Positions 53,024 to 61,424 of a stretch of 64,000 nt of DNA are shown here, piece after piece. Position 1 is the first letter of the stretch. Each line of letters begins with the position of its first letter. Under the pieces are notes generated by a model. The model did no database searches. It saw only the letters and a list, made by a program, of their open reading frames with translations, and had not been told where the DNA came from. The DNA is taken from positions 4,402,001-4,466,000 of the forward strand of contig NZ_JAUSYS010000001.1 of the NCBI RefSeq assembly GCF_030817015.1, in the 5' to 3' direction. The position numbers and the translations under genes were made by a program. Source of the stretch: Arthrobacter sp. V1I7. GTDB lineage: Bacteria; Actinomycetota; Actinomycetes; Actinomycetales; Micrococcaceae.

Positions 53024-54328
53024 CTAACCACGAGTAGGCGTCCACCGGAACTTGAGGCGGCAGCTCGCGTTCAGCGCAACCTGAGCGAGTCCCGTCATCT
53101 CCAGCGCGATGGCGTGGACGCGCGTGGGCAGGGGCGACGGCGGGTAGGCGACCGACATCGTGAGCCGGCGATTGCCGTCGGCACTGCTGATCGCGATGGT
53201 CCCGTAGCCTGGAACATCGCCGGAATGGCCATAGTAGAAGCCGTTGGTACACCTGTCATTCCATTGGTCCAAGCCAAGGCCGTAGCCGCCGTAAACGCGG
53301 CCCTTCATCTCGATGACGCCGGCCGGAGACAGCAGCTCGCCCCGCAGCAACGCAACATAGAAAGTGTCGATGTCTTCCACGGTGGAAATCATGCCCCCGG
53401 ACGCGGATCCACTCTGCAGGGCGGAGTACGCGACGTCCACAAGTCCGCCGTCGACCAGTGTGTAGCCGTGGACCAGGTTGGCCGGGGCAGGGCCGTCGCC
53501 AATCATCGTAGTGGAGCGAAGACCCAGCGGTTCCACAATGTCGGCCCGCAGGACGTCAGCAAGAGGGATACCGCGGAGCCGCTCCACCAACAGCCCCAGG
53601 GCCACATAGTCCGAACGGGAATAGCTGAACCCCAACGGCTCGCGCAGCTGCCAGGGAACCGTGCCGGCCAGCGCGAGACGCTGCTCGGGGCTGATCGGGG
53701 TGGTCAGTACTTGCCGGGGCGGAGCCGACTCCAGCAGGGGAGCGTAGAAGTCGGGCATGCCGGACGTGTGGCCAAGGAGCTGGCGAACCGACAGGGGCCC
53801 GGGCGGGTGCAGGAGTCCCTCCAACTCGGGCAGATACCTGCTTATGGGGTCGTCAAGCGCCAGCCGGCCTTCATCCACGAGCTTCAGCACGGAAACCGCC
53901 ACCATGGTCTGGGTGATGCCACCCACCTGCACTGGATCACTCAGTTGCACGGGGACGCCGCCGTCGCGGCTCCTGACGCCGACCGCATGCGACCACTCCT
54001 CGGGTCCGACTTTCGCCGCCATCAGAACGGCCGGCGCACCCGCCTCGAGCATCTCCTCGCTGTAAAGCACAAGCATCGCCTGGAGCTCCCGGAGGGAGGA
54101 CGACGCCGGCGCTGTCGCCGTCGTCGCTGGTGGCGGGGGCGTCGCTGGTGGCGGGGGCGTCGGCCAAGTGGTCGCCGGCGGCGGGGCCGGCGGCGCTGGC
54201 GGGCTTGGCTGGAACGGCGTCAGTTCCGGCTCACCGATACAGCCGCCGAGGAGCAGTCCGACCACCAGTGCGGCACTGCTCATCCCCCTCGCCCGGTTGG
54301 GCGATCCGCCGGTGCGAGCCGCAGCCAT
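53024..54328 (-). CDS. Serine beta-lactamase-fold lipoprotein with degenerate active site
   Basis: 434 residues. Signal peptide and lipobox LLLGGC (Cys30), a proline/threonine linker (about 40-75) and a class-C beta-lactamase/PBP4*-like domain. The catalytic SxxK is replaced by GITQ at residues 137-140 (VGGITQTM), removing both nucleophile and base. The YxN motif is YSR at 236-238; the third box GHSGDVPGYGT is kept. The fold is probably intact but the enzyme likely inactive, perhaps a binding or scaffold lipoprotein. GGAAGG precedes the ATG. Confidence 0.8.
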   Translation of the reverse strand: MAAARTGGSPNRARGMSSAALVVGLLLGGCIGEPELTPFQPSPPAPPAPPPATTWPTPPPPATPPPPATTATAPASSSLRELQAMLVLYSEEMLEAGAPAVLMAAKVGPEEWSHAVGVRSRDGGVPVQLSDPVQVGGITQTMVAVSVLKLVDEGRLALDDPISRYLPELEGLLHPPGPLSVRQLLGHTSGMPDFYAPLLESAPPRQVLTTPISPEQRLALAGTVPWQLREPLGFSYSRSDYVALGLLVERLRGIPLADVLRADIVEPLGLRSTTMIGDGPAPANLVHGYTLVDGGLVDVAYSALQSGSASGGMISTVEDIDTFYVALLRGELLSPAGVIEMKGRVYGGYGLGLDQWNDRCTNGFYYGHSGDVPGYGTIAISSADGNRRLTMSVAYPPSPLPTRVHAIALEMTGLAQVALNASCRLKFRWTPTRG

Positions 54329-54516
54329 TTAAGAACCTTCCGTCTGTCGGTCCGCAGCAGACGCCAGACAACTGCCCCCGACACTTTGATGCTCCCCCGG
54401 CTGTCCCGGTGCAGTCAAGATGCCCGTCCCTGGACCTGGATTCGGGGCGCAAGCGGACCTGACGCACGAGGGGAAATTCACCTGTTTTCTTGCCTTGCCG
54501 CCCTCGATTGCTTCGA

Positions 54517-54532
54517 TACATCGGTGAATGTA
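54517..54532 (+). promoter_or_regulatory. Inverted repeat, likely operator of the CmtR-like regulator
   Basis: TACAT (54517-54521), six bases, ATGTA (54528-54532), ending 11 bp before the start codon of the ArsR/SmtB-family gene. Position and symmetry suit autoregulation of the regulator-transporter operon. Confidence 0.5.
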
Positions 54533-54543
54533 CCGTTGGGGGT

Positions 54544-54870
54544 ATGGAAACGCTTACTCATGCCCCGGTGCTGGCAAGGTTCGGCTACGCGGTCTCTGAT
54601 CCGACCCGGGCCCGAATTCTGCTCGCACTGGCCGATGAAGCGACCTACCCCTCAGACCTGGCCGACTCCATCGGTGTCTCTCGCCAGAGCATCTCCAACC
54701 ATTTGACCTGCCTGCGCGGCTGCGGTCTGGTCGTGGCAGTCCCGGACGGCCGGCGGACCCGCTATGAGCTCGCCGATGCCCAGCTCGGGCACGCAATCAA
54801 GGACCTGATCGGCGTCGTGCTGGCCGTGGACCCGGCCTGCTGCGCACCGGACGGGATGTGCCAGGCATGA
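54544..54870 (+). CDS. CmtR-like ArsR/SmtB-family metal sensor
   Basis: 108 residues. Very similar in layout to mycobacterial CmtR: SDPTRARILLALADEATYPSDLADSIGVSRQSISNHLTCLRGCGLVV-type winged helix. Cys56 and Cys60 lie in the recognition helix, and Cys99/Cys100 near the C-terminus may supply the third ligand. CmtR uses Cys57/61/102 to sense cadmium or lead and derepress a metal exporter. It is coupled by ATGA to the first cation transporter. A TACAT/ATGTA inverted repeat lies just upstream. Confidence 0.85.
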   Translation: METLTHAPVLARFGYAVSDPTRARILLALADEATYPSDLADSIGVSRQSISNHLTCLRGCGLVVAVPDGRRTRYELADAQLGHAIKDLIGVVLAVDPACCAPDGMCQA

Positions 54871-55595
54871 TGGCCCTGCAGCTTGGACCCAACCCCGTCC
54901 GCCGCGCGGTCCTAAGCCGCCGGATCCGGCTGTTGGCCGCCGCGACGATCACATACAACGTCATCGAGGCGGTCGTGGCGCTCTGGGCAGGCAACCTGGC
55001 GGACTCTTCGGCCCTGATCGGCTTCGGACTGGACTCGGTCATCGAGGTGGCATCCGCCGTCGCCCTGTCCTGGCAGTTCAGCGCCAAGGACCCGGAACGA
55101 CGCGAGCATCTGACCCTGCGGCTCATTGCCATCTCCTTCTTCGCCCTCGCCGCCTTCGTCACCGTGGATTCGATCCGGTCCCTGACCGGCGGCGGCGAGG
55201 CCCAGCACTCCACTCCCGGCATTGTGATCGCAGCCCTGAGCCTGGCCATCATGCCGATGCTGTCCTGGCTGCAGCGCCGCGCCGGCCGTGAGTTCGGATC
55301 CAGGACGGCGCTGGCCGATTCCAGGCAGACCCTGCTGTGCACCTACCTCTCCGCAGTCCTTCTGATCGGCCTGGTGCTCAATAGTGCACTCGGCTGGTGG
55401 TGGGCCGACGCCGGCGCGGCACTGGTCATCGCCGGAATCGCTGTCCGCGAAGGCATCAACGCTTGGAAGGGCAACGTCTGCTGCGCCGTCCCGCACACTG
55501 GCGTGGACACTGACGCGAAAATCGACGGCTGCTGCAGCAGCGCGCCCGCAACGGGTGTCCTGCCAAACAACAACACTTCAGGGAACCGTCCGTGA
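54867..55595 (+). CDS. Cation diffusion facilitator-like transporter
   Basis: 242 residues with five to six membrane helices. The first, LLAAATITYNVIEAVVALWAGNLADSSALIGFGLDSVIE, carries the CDF-type metal-site region (D..S..GFGLDS). No long cytoplasmic C-terminal domain; instead the tail ends with CCAVPHTG and DGCCSS, two cysteine pairs that could bind soft metal. ATG at 54867 overlaps the regulator stop (ATGA). Likely exports cadmium, lead or zinc under CmtR-like control. Confidence 0.82.
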   Translation: MMALQLGPNPVRRAVLSRRIRLLAAATITYNVIEAVVALWAGNLADSSALIGFGLDSVIEVASAVALSWQFSAKDPERREHLTLRLIAISFFALAAFVTVDSIRSLTGGGEAQHSTPGIVIAALSLAIMPMLSWLQRRAGREFGSRTALADSRQTLLCTYLSAVLLIGLVLNSALGWWWADAGAALVIAGIAVREGINAWKGNVCCAVPHTGVDTDAKIDGCCSSAPATGVLPNNNTSGNRP

Positions 55596-56503
55596 GCGGC
55601 CACCACCACCCCCACGACGGGGCGGGCCAGCGGGGCAAACTGATCGCCGTTTTTGCCATTACCTTCACCGTGATGATTGCCGAAATCATCGGCTCGGTCC
55701 TGACCGGCAGCCTGGCGCTACTGGCCGATGCCGGCCACATGTTCACCGACTCGGCCGGCCTGCTGATTGCGCTCATCGCCGCTTCGCTGGCCCTGAAACC
55801 GGCAACGCTGAAGCGCACCTGGGGTTACCAGCGTGCCGAGATCGTCGCGGCGGCCGGCCAGGCTGCCTTGCTGCTCGGCGTCGGCGGCTTCGTCATCGTC
55901 GAAGGTATCCGCCGGCTCTTCGAACCTCCTGAAATCGCCGGAACCACGATGCTCTGGTTCGGGATCATCGGCCTGGCCGGCAACGCCGTAGGCCTGGCCG
56001 TCCTCGCGTCCGGGCGGAAGCACAATTTCAACATGAAGGCCGCGTTCCTGGAAGTCCTCAACGACGCCCTCGGCTCGGTGGCCGTGATCGCAGCGGCGAT
56101 CATCATTGCCGTCACCGGCTGGGTCCAGGCCGACGCCGTCGTGTCCCTGCTGATCGGTGTGCTGATCATTCCCCGTACCCTCAGGCTGCTGCGTGACACT
56201 GTGAATGTACTGATGGAAAATGCGCCGGCCGGCCTGGACCTGGCTAAGGTGCGGGAACACATCCTGGCCCTGCCGCACGTCATTGACGTCCATGACCTGC
56301 ACGCGTCCCTTGTCGCCTCCGGGACGCCGGTACTCTCCGCCCATGTCACCGTCCAGGACACGTGCATGACCGACGGGCACGCCGCCAGGATCCTGGCGGA
56401 TCTGCAGCGCTGCGTCGCCGAAGACTTCGATGTCAGCGTCGAACACTCCACCTTCCAGATCGAACCCGCCGCCCACCGCGACCAGGAAAGCATCCACCGC
56501 TGA
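55592..56503 (+). CDS. CzcD-type cation diffusion facilitator
   Basis: 303 residues. His-rich N-terminus (MSGHHHPHD), six membrane helices with the two HxxxD-type metal sites (ADAGHMFTDSAGL near residue 45 and EVLNDALGSVAV near 152), and a C-terminal cytoplasmic ferredoxin-like domain from about 210. Exports zinc, cobalt or cadmium by proton antiport. GTG start overlaps the previous stop. Last large gene of the metal operon. Confidence 0.92.
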   Translation: MSGHHHPHDGAGQRGKLIAVFAITFTVMIAEIIGSVLTGSLALLADAGHMFTDSAGLLIALIAASLALKPATLKRTWGYQRAEIVAAAGQAALLLGVGGFVIVEGIRRLFEPPEIAGTTMLWFGIIGLAGNAVGLAVLASGRKHNFNMKAAFLEVLNDALGSVAVIAAAIIIAVTGWVQADAVVSLLIGVLIIPRTLRLLRDTVNVLMENAPAGLDLAKVREHILALPHVIDVHDLHASLVASGTPVLSAHVTVQDTCMTDGHAARILADLQRCVAEDFDVSVEHSTFQIEPAAHRDQESIHR

Positions 56504-56616
56504 TGACACAGAGCACGGCCAGGACAGCCCCGAATTCGGACAATCCGGCGAAGAGGATCCGCCTGGTCATGTGGATCCTGCTCGGGGTCATCGTCGTGAC
56601 CGGGGTGATCTGGTGA
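56503..56616 (+). CDS. 37-residue single-helix membrane peptide
   Basis: A small ORF whose ATG shares one base with the preceding stop (TGATG). The N-terminal half is polar (MTQSTARTAPNSDNPAKRIR) and the end is one hydrophobic helix, LVMWILLGVIVVTGVIW. Size, coupling and coding bias fit a small membrane subunit or transporter accessory peptide. No homologue is recognised. Confidence 0.5.
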   Translation: MTQSTARTAPNSDNPAKRIRLVMWILLGVIVVTGVIW

Positions 56617-56704
56617 ATTCCGCCAGAAACTGATCGAAGCCGCAAAGTAAGACGGAGCACCCGCGTCGAAACGGGGCCGGGCAGGGCAACGTCACGAAGT
56701 TGAG

Positions 56705-56726
56705 TTAGGTTAGGCATACCTCCTAA
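56705..56726 (+). promoter_or_regulatory. DtxR/IdeR-type iron box
   Basis: TTAGGTTAGGCATACCT (56705-56721) followed by CCTAA matches the iron-box consensus TTAGGTTAGGCTAACCTAA at most positions. It covers the region between the predicted -35 and -10 (TAACAT, 56724-56729) of the downstream gene, the normal place for iron-dependent repression. Confidence 0.7.
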
Positions 56727-56733
56727 CATTCTG

Positions 56734-59325
56734 ATGATGACCATACAGCCAGATCTGGCGGGTGTCTCCTTCGCCGCCGATCTGGCGAGGTTCGGGGACC
56801 GCACCGCTGTCCATGTCAATGGCGGCTCGCTGAGCTATCGCGAACTCGCTGGCAGGGTAGAGTCCATCGCACGATCCCTGGGACCTGTCCGCCGGCTCGT
56901 CGCCCTGGAAGCGGACAACACCTTGCCGTCCCTCCTCGTATACCTTGCAGCGCTGGCTGCCGGGCATCCGCTGCTTATCCTGCCCCCGGGCGGAGGCCAT
57001 GCCTCCGAGGCCCTTGTTGCCGCCTACGATCCGGACGTCGTCGCCCACATGGTGGACGGCGAGTCGGTGATGGACGTACGGCACGAAGGGACCCGCCACG
57101 AGCTCCACCCTGAACTGGCGATGTTGGTGAGCACTTCAGGATCCACTGGCTCACCGAAGCTCGTGCGCCTTTCTGCCGAAGGCATCCAGGCCAACGCGGC
57201 CGCGATCGCCCAGTACTTGCATTTGCGTCCGGAGGATACGGCGGCCACAACACTTCCACTGTCCTATTGCTATGGGATGTCGGTGGTGAACAGTCACCTG
57301 TTGGTGGGGGCGTCGCTTGCCCTCACCGATCTGTCAGTGGTGGATCCGTGCTTCTGGGATCTCATGCGTGCCCGCGGTGCGACTTCCTTCGCGGCTGTTC
57401 CTTACACCTTTGAGCTCCTGGAGCGCGTGGGATTCGCCGACATGGAGCTGCCGAGCCTGAGGTACATCACGCAGGCGGGCGGGCGGCTCGACTCGGATCG
57501 GGTCCGTGCGTACGCAGAATTGGGTAGACGCCGCGGCTGGGACCTGTTCGTCATGTACGGGCAGACCGAAGCCACGGCCCGCATGGCCTACCTGCCTCCA
57601 GATCTGGCAGCCGGACATCCCCAGGCAATTGGCGTTCCGGTCCCCGGCGGTACGTTCCGGCTTGAACCGGTTCCGGGCCTGGACGACTGCGAGCTTGTCT
57701 ACTCCGGACCCAACGTGATGCTTGGCTATGCCGAACGAGTTGAAGACCTTGCCCTGGGGCGCGAGGTGGAAGGGCTTTACACCGGTGATCTTGCTCGCTG
57801 CACCAAGGACGGACTGTACGAAATCGTCGGGCGGCGCAGCCGTTTCGTGAAGATTGTCGGGCTGCGGGTGGATCTTGGCCAGGTGGAGCGGCTCCTCGAT
57901 GGCCTGGGCGTTTCCGGCGCGGTGGCCGGCATTGATGGCCAGGTGGTCGCCGCAGTTGAAGGCAGCCACGACCTTTCCTTGATCGCCAAGACCCTGGCGC
58001 AGGATCTCGGCCTGCCACGTGCCACAGTCCAGCTTCGCCCAGTGCAGGCGATCCCGCGTCTGGGCAACGGAAAGCCGGACTATCCCGCCATCCTGGACTT
58101 GCGCCCTGAAGAAGAAGCCGACGGCGGACCCGGCGCCGATGACGGCAGTGCCGGCTCACGATCCGATGATGCGCGGCGCATCTACGCGGATGTGCTGGAA
58201 CGAGACGATATCCGCGACACAGACACGTTTGTGTCCCTGGGCGGTGACTCGCTGTCCTATGTCGCTGCATCGGTCCGGCTGGAGCAGGTCCTGGGCGACC
58301 TTCCCCGTGGCTGGCACCTGCTGCCGGTATGCGAGCTGGTCCCCGGCCCCGAGGGGAACCTCTCCGCGGGGGCGGCGCCCGGAGACGCTCCGAAAAGCAG
58401 GGCGGCCGGTCTGGTCCGGACGTGGCGACGCCGGCTGCTGGCCCCGATGGAGACCGGCATCGTGCTGCGCGCGGTCTCCATCATTTTCATCATTTCCACG
58501 CACATCGGATGGTTTTCCTGGGAGGGAACGGCACATGTGCTGATGGCCCTGGCCGGCTACAACTTCGCACGCTTCCAACTGACCGGTACGCGCCAGGAGC
58601 GGCTGAGAAGGCAGGCGCGGACCGTTGCCCGGATCGTGCTGCCAAGCGTGGCCGTGATCGGCTTCGCGTTCGCGGTGACCGATACCTACAGCTGGGCCAA
58701 TGTGTTCCTGCTCAATGCCTTCCTCGGTCCGCCGGGGTGGAGCGATTTCTCCCGCTTCTGGTTCGTGGAAGTGCTCGTCCACATTCTGATCGGTGTTGCA
58801 GCACTCTTGTCCGTACCGGCCGCAGACCGTGCGCAGCGTCGCTGGCCGTTGGCTTTCCCGCTCGCCATCGTCGGCGCAGGCCTGCTGGTGCGCTTCCATG
58901 TTGTCGAGGTCCCGTTCCCGGGGCAAGGTCCGGTTTTGTGGCTTTTCGCGCTCGGCTGGGCGGCAGCGGTCTCAAAGACCGTGGGGCACCGGGTGGCCGT
59001 GAGCGCATTGGCCATTCTGGCCATTCCGGGGCTGTTCGAGGAGGGGTACCGCAACGCCACGATTCTGGCCGGGTTCCTCGTCCTCGTCTGGGTGCCCGCG
59101 TTGCCATTGCCGCGTGGCCTGCACCGGCTCACGGCCGTGCTGGCAAGCTCGTCCCTGTACATCTATGTCACGCACTGGCTGGTCTATCCGCTGTTCGACG
59201 AAGCCGGAAAGGGCCTGGCGGTCGCCGCCTCCTTGGCGGTCGGCGTCGGCTACTGTGCAGTTGCCACCCGCGCCATGAGCGCCGCGGAGCGCTGGTGGCG
59301 GTCCCGTCACCGCCGATCAGCCTGA
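56734..59325 (+). CDS. Adenylation-carrier-membrane acyltransferase fusion protein, iron-box controlled
   Basis: 863 residues. Adenylation domain about 1-455: core A3 STSGSTGSPK at 133-142, A5 MYGQTEA, A7 YTGDL at 349-353, A10 NGKPD with Lys447. A carrier (PCP/ACP) domain about 475-535 has GGDSLS and the phosphopantetheine Ser506. An acyltransferase-3-type membrane domain about 570-855 has some ten helices, with His590 (IISTHIG) and the HVLMALAGYNFARF motif. This equals DltA, DltC and an OafA-type enzyme in one chain. It may transfer an activated amino or hydroxy acid to an external acceptor. ATG at 56734, or 56737 as a leaderless start. Confidence 0.85.
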   Translation: MMTIQPDLAGVSFAADLARFGDRTAVHVNGGSLSYRELAGRVESIARSLGPVRRLVALEADNTLPSLLVYLAALAAGHPLLILPPGGGHASEALVAAYDPDVVAHMVDGESVMDVRHEGTRHELHPELAMLVSTSGSTGSPKLVRLSAEGIQANAAAIAQYLHLRPEDTAATTLPLSYCYGMSVVNSHLLVGASLALTDLSVVDPCFWDLMRARGATSFAAVPYTFELLERVGFADMELPSLRYITQAGGRLDSDRVRAYAELGRRRGWDLFVMYGQTEATARMAYLPPDLAAGHPQAIGVPVPGGTFRLEPVPGLDDCELVYSGPNVMLGYAERVEDLALGREVEGLYTGDLARCTKDGLYEIVGRRSRFVKIVGLRVDLGQVERLLDGLGVSGAVAGIDGQVVAAVEGSHDLSLIAKTLAQDLGLPRATVQLRPVQAIPRLGNGKPDYPAILDLRPEEEADGGPGADDGSAGSRSDDARRIYADVLERDDIRDTDTFVSLGGDSLSYVAASVRLEQVLGDLPRGWHLLPVCELVPGPEGNLSAGAAPGDAPKSRAAGLVRTWRRRLLAPMETGIVLRAVSIIFIISTHIGWFSWEGTAHVLMALAGYNFARFQLTGTRQERLRRQARTVARIVLPSVAVIGFAFAVTDTYSWANVFLLNAFLGPPGWSDFSRFWFVEVLVHILIGVAALLSVPAADRAQRRWPLAFPLAIVGAGLLVRFHVVEVPFPGQGPVLWLFALGWAAAVSKTVGHRVAVSALAILAIPGLFEEGYRNATILAGFLVLVWVPALPLPRGLHRLTAVLASSSLYIYVTHWLVYPLFDEAGKGLAVAASLAVGVGYCAVATRAMSAAERWWRSRHRRSA

Positions 59326-59368
59326 TTTCTGACAGAGGGCGGGCGGCGGCCGGGTGTTTCCTTTGGTG

Positions 59369-59719
59369 TCACAGGGTCGAGAGGAGTCCGGCTGCCTGTT
59401 CCAGCGCGCCCGGCACCAGGGAGTAGTAGGCCCAGGTGCCGCGCTTCTCACGCTTCAGCAACCCGGCCTCGACCAGAATCTTGAGATGGTGGGAAACCGT
59501 CGGCTGGCCCAGGTCCAAGGGCTCGGTGAGGTCGCAGACGCAGGCCTCCCCGGACTCGCCGGCCTTGACGATGGAGAGCAGGCGCAGGCGGTTAGGGTCG
59601 GCCAGTGCCTTGAAAACCAGAGCCCTCTGCTGGGCCTCGCCGGCGCTCAGCGCCGGCTTCTCCGACGGCGCGCAGCACGAGACATCGACCGCGGGCTCGA
59701 GCGTTTGCAGAGAATTCAT
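59369..59719 (-). CDS. arsR: ArsR-type arsenic-responsive repressor
   Basis: 116 residues. Winged helix with ADPNRLRLLSIVKAGESGEACVCDL and LGQPTVSHHLKILVEAGLL. Cys60 and Cys62 in ACVCDL are the classical arsenite ligands; a second pair Cys15-Cys16 sits near the N-terminus. Start ATG at 59719; a longer reading would begin inside the operator region. Divergent from the ars operon and separated from it by two operator copies. Confidence 0.9.
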   Translation of the reverse strand: MNSLQTLEPAVDVSCCAPSEKPALSAGEAQQRALVFKALADPNRLRLLSIVKAGESGEACVCDLTEPLDLGQPTVSHHLKILVEAGLLKREKRGTWAYYSLVPGALEQAAGLLSTL

Positions 59720-59738
59720 GAACCCATTATGCACACAG

Positions 59739-59791
59739 ATTGACATTCATCGATATAGGTGGGGATACTTCACATATCGACATTCATCAAT
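59739..59791. promoter_or_regulatory. Two copies of the ArsR operator
   Basis: ATTGACATTCATCGAT (59739-59754) and ATCGACATTCATCAAT (59776-59791) are near-identical 16-mers 37 bp apart. Each is itself an imperfect inverted repeat (AT(C/T)GA, six bases, TC(A/G)AT). They lie in the 112-bp divergent region and should bind ArsR to control both directions. Confidence 0.75.
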
Positions 59792-59831
59792 CTTGCTGGG
59801 CAGCACAGGCGCACAGCAGCACAGGAGCACC

Positions 59832-60929
59832 GTGAGCATCCAGACGCAATCCCCGCCGCCCGCCACCGGAGAGGCCGCCGTCAGCGGCAAACTCTCCACC
59901 CTGGACCGGTTCCTGCCGGTCTGGATCGTGGCGGCCATGCTGCTGGGCCTGGCGCTGGGCAGTCTGATCCCCGGTCTGAACACTGCCCTGGAAGCGGTCA
60001 AGATCGGCGAAGTGTCTCTGCCGATCGCCATCGGCCTGCTGGTCATGATGTACCCGGTGCTGGCCAAGGTCCGCTACGACCAGACACCCCGGGTCATGGC
60101 GGACCGCAAGCTGATGATCTCCTCCCTGGTGATCAACTGGGTGCTGGCGCCGGCGTTCATGTTCGTCCTCGCGTGGATCTTCCTGGCTGACCTCCCGGAG
60201 TACCGCACCGGACTGATCATCGTGGGCCTGGCCCGCTGCATCGCCATGGTGATGGTCTGGAACGACCTCGCCTGCGGCGACCGCGAGGCCGCCGCCGTGC
60301 TGGTGGCCATCAACTCCGTCTTCCAGGTCATCGCCTTCGGCGCCCTGGGTTGGTTCTACCTCCAACTCCTGCCGTCCCTGCTCGGCCTGCCGACCACCAG
60401 CGCCGACTTCTCCTTCTGGGCCATTACCGCTTCCGTCCTGGTCTTCTTAGGGCTTCCGCTGCTGGCAGGCTTCCTCACCCGCATCGTCGGGGAGAAGGCC
60501 AAGGGCCGGGACTGGTACGAGAACACGCTCCTCCCCCGGCTGGGCCCGTGGGCGCTCTACGGCCTGCTGTTCACCATCACCCTGCTCTTCGCGCTCCAGG
60601 GCGGCACCATTACCGCCCGGCCGCTGGACGTCGCCCGGATCGCGCTGCCGCTGCTGGTCTACTTCGTCGTGGTCTTCGGCGCCGGCATGCTGATCGGCAA
60701 GTGGCTCGGACTCGGCTACGCCAAAACCACCACACTGGCGTTCACCGCCGCGGGCAACAATTTCGAACTGGCCATCGCCGTGGCGATCGGCACCTTCGGG
60801 GTCACGTCCGGTCAGGCGCTGGCCGGCGTCGTCGGACCCCTGATCGAAGTCCCCGCCCTCGTCGCCCTGGTCTACGCCGCACGGTGGGCAGGGAAGCGCT
60901 ACTTCACCCACGCCCCTGCCTCCCTCTAA
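59832..60929 (+). CDS. arsB: ACR3 family arsenite efflux transporter
   Basis: 365 residues, ten membrane helices. GLARCIAMVMVWNDLACGD near residue 135 contains the conserved ACR3 cysteine needed for arsenite transport, and FTAAGNNFELAIAVAIGTFG near 310 the second conserved block. GTG start after AGGAG (59823-59827). First gene of the ars operon and controlled by the twin operators. ArsB is used in the broad sense (Acr3 subtype). Confidence 0.92.
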   Translation: MSIQTQSPPPATGEAAVSGKLSTLDRFLPVWIVAAMLLGLALGSLIPGLNTALEAVKIGEVSLPIAIGLLVMMYPVLAKVRYDQTPRVMADRKLMISSLVINWVLAPAFMFVLAWIFLADLPEYRTGLIIVGLARCIAMVMVWNDLACGDREAAAVLVAINSVFQVIAFGALGWFYLQLLPSLLGLPTTSADFSFWAITASVLVFLGLPLLAGFLTRIVGEKAKGRDWYENTLLPRLGPWALYGLLFTITLLFALQGGTITARPLDVARIALPLLVYFVVVFGAGMLIGKWLGLGYAKTTTLAFTAAGNNFELAIAVAIGTFGVTSGQALAGVVGPLIEVPALVALVYAARWAGKRYFTHAPASL

Positions 60930-60959
60930 CCACTGATACACCTTCAGGAGAACATCATT

Positions 60960-61394
60960 ATGACCACCGAAACCACCAAGAAGCCCTCGGTCCTCTTTGT
61001 CTGCGTCCACAACGCCGGCCGCTCCCAGATGGCCGCCGCGTTCCTCACCACCCTCGGCAAGGGCGCGGTCGAGGTCCGTTCCGCCGGGTCCCAGCCGGCA
61101 GACAAGGTCAACCCGGCCGCCGTGGAGGCCATGGCTGAACTCGGCATCGACATGTCCGCCGAGATCCCCAAGATCCTCACCACGGAGGCCGTAAAGGAAT
61201 CCGACGTCGTGATCACCATGGGCTGCGGCGACGAATGCCCGTACTTCCCCGGCAAGCGCTACGAGGACTGGGTCCTGGAGGACCCCGCCGGCCAGGGCGT
61301 GGACGCCGTCCGCCCGATCCGCGACGAGATCAAGACCCGCATCGAAAACCTGATCACGGAACTGTTGCCCGCGCTGCACACCGACGCCCAGTAA
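60960..61394 (+). CDS. arsC: Arsenate reductase (low-molecular-weight phosphatase, thioredoxin type)
   Basis: 144 residues. Active-site P-loop CVHNAGRS with Cys15, the substrate-loop cysteines in MGCGDECPYFPGK, and DWVLEDPAGQ with the general-acid Asp. Reduces arsenate to arsenite with electrons from thioredoxin; the thioredoxin reductase gene follows. ATG with CAGGAG about 12 nt upstream. Confidence 0.94.
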   Translation: MTTETTKKPSVLFVCVHNAGRSQMAAAFLTTLGKGAVEVRSAGSQPADKVNPAAVEAMAELGIDMSAEIPKILTTEAVKESDVVITMGCGDECPYFPGKRYEDWVLEDPAGQGVDAVRPIRDEIKTRIENLITELLPALHTDAQ

Positions 61395-61424
61395 CACCCG
61401 ATCCGAACACCAAGGAGTCTTTTC

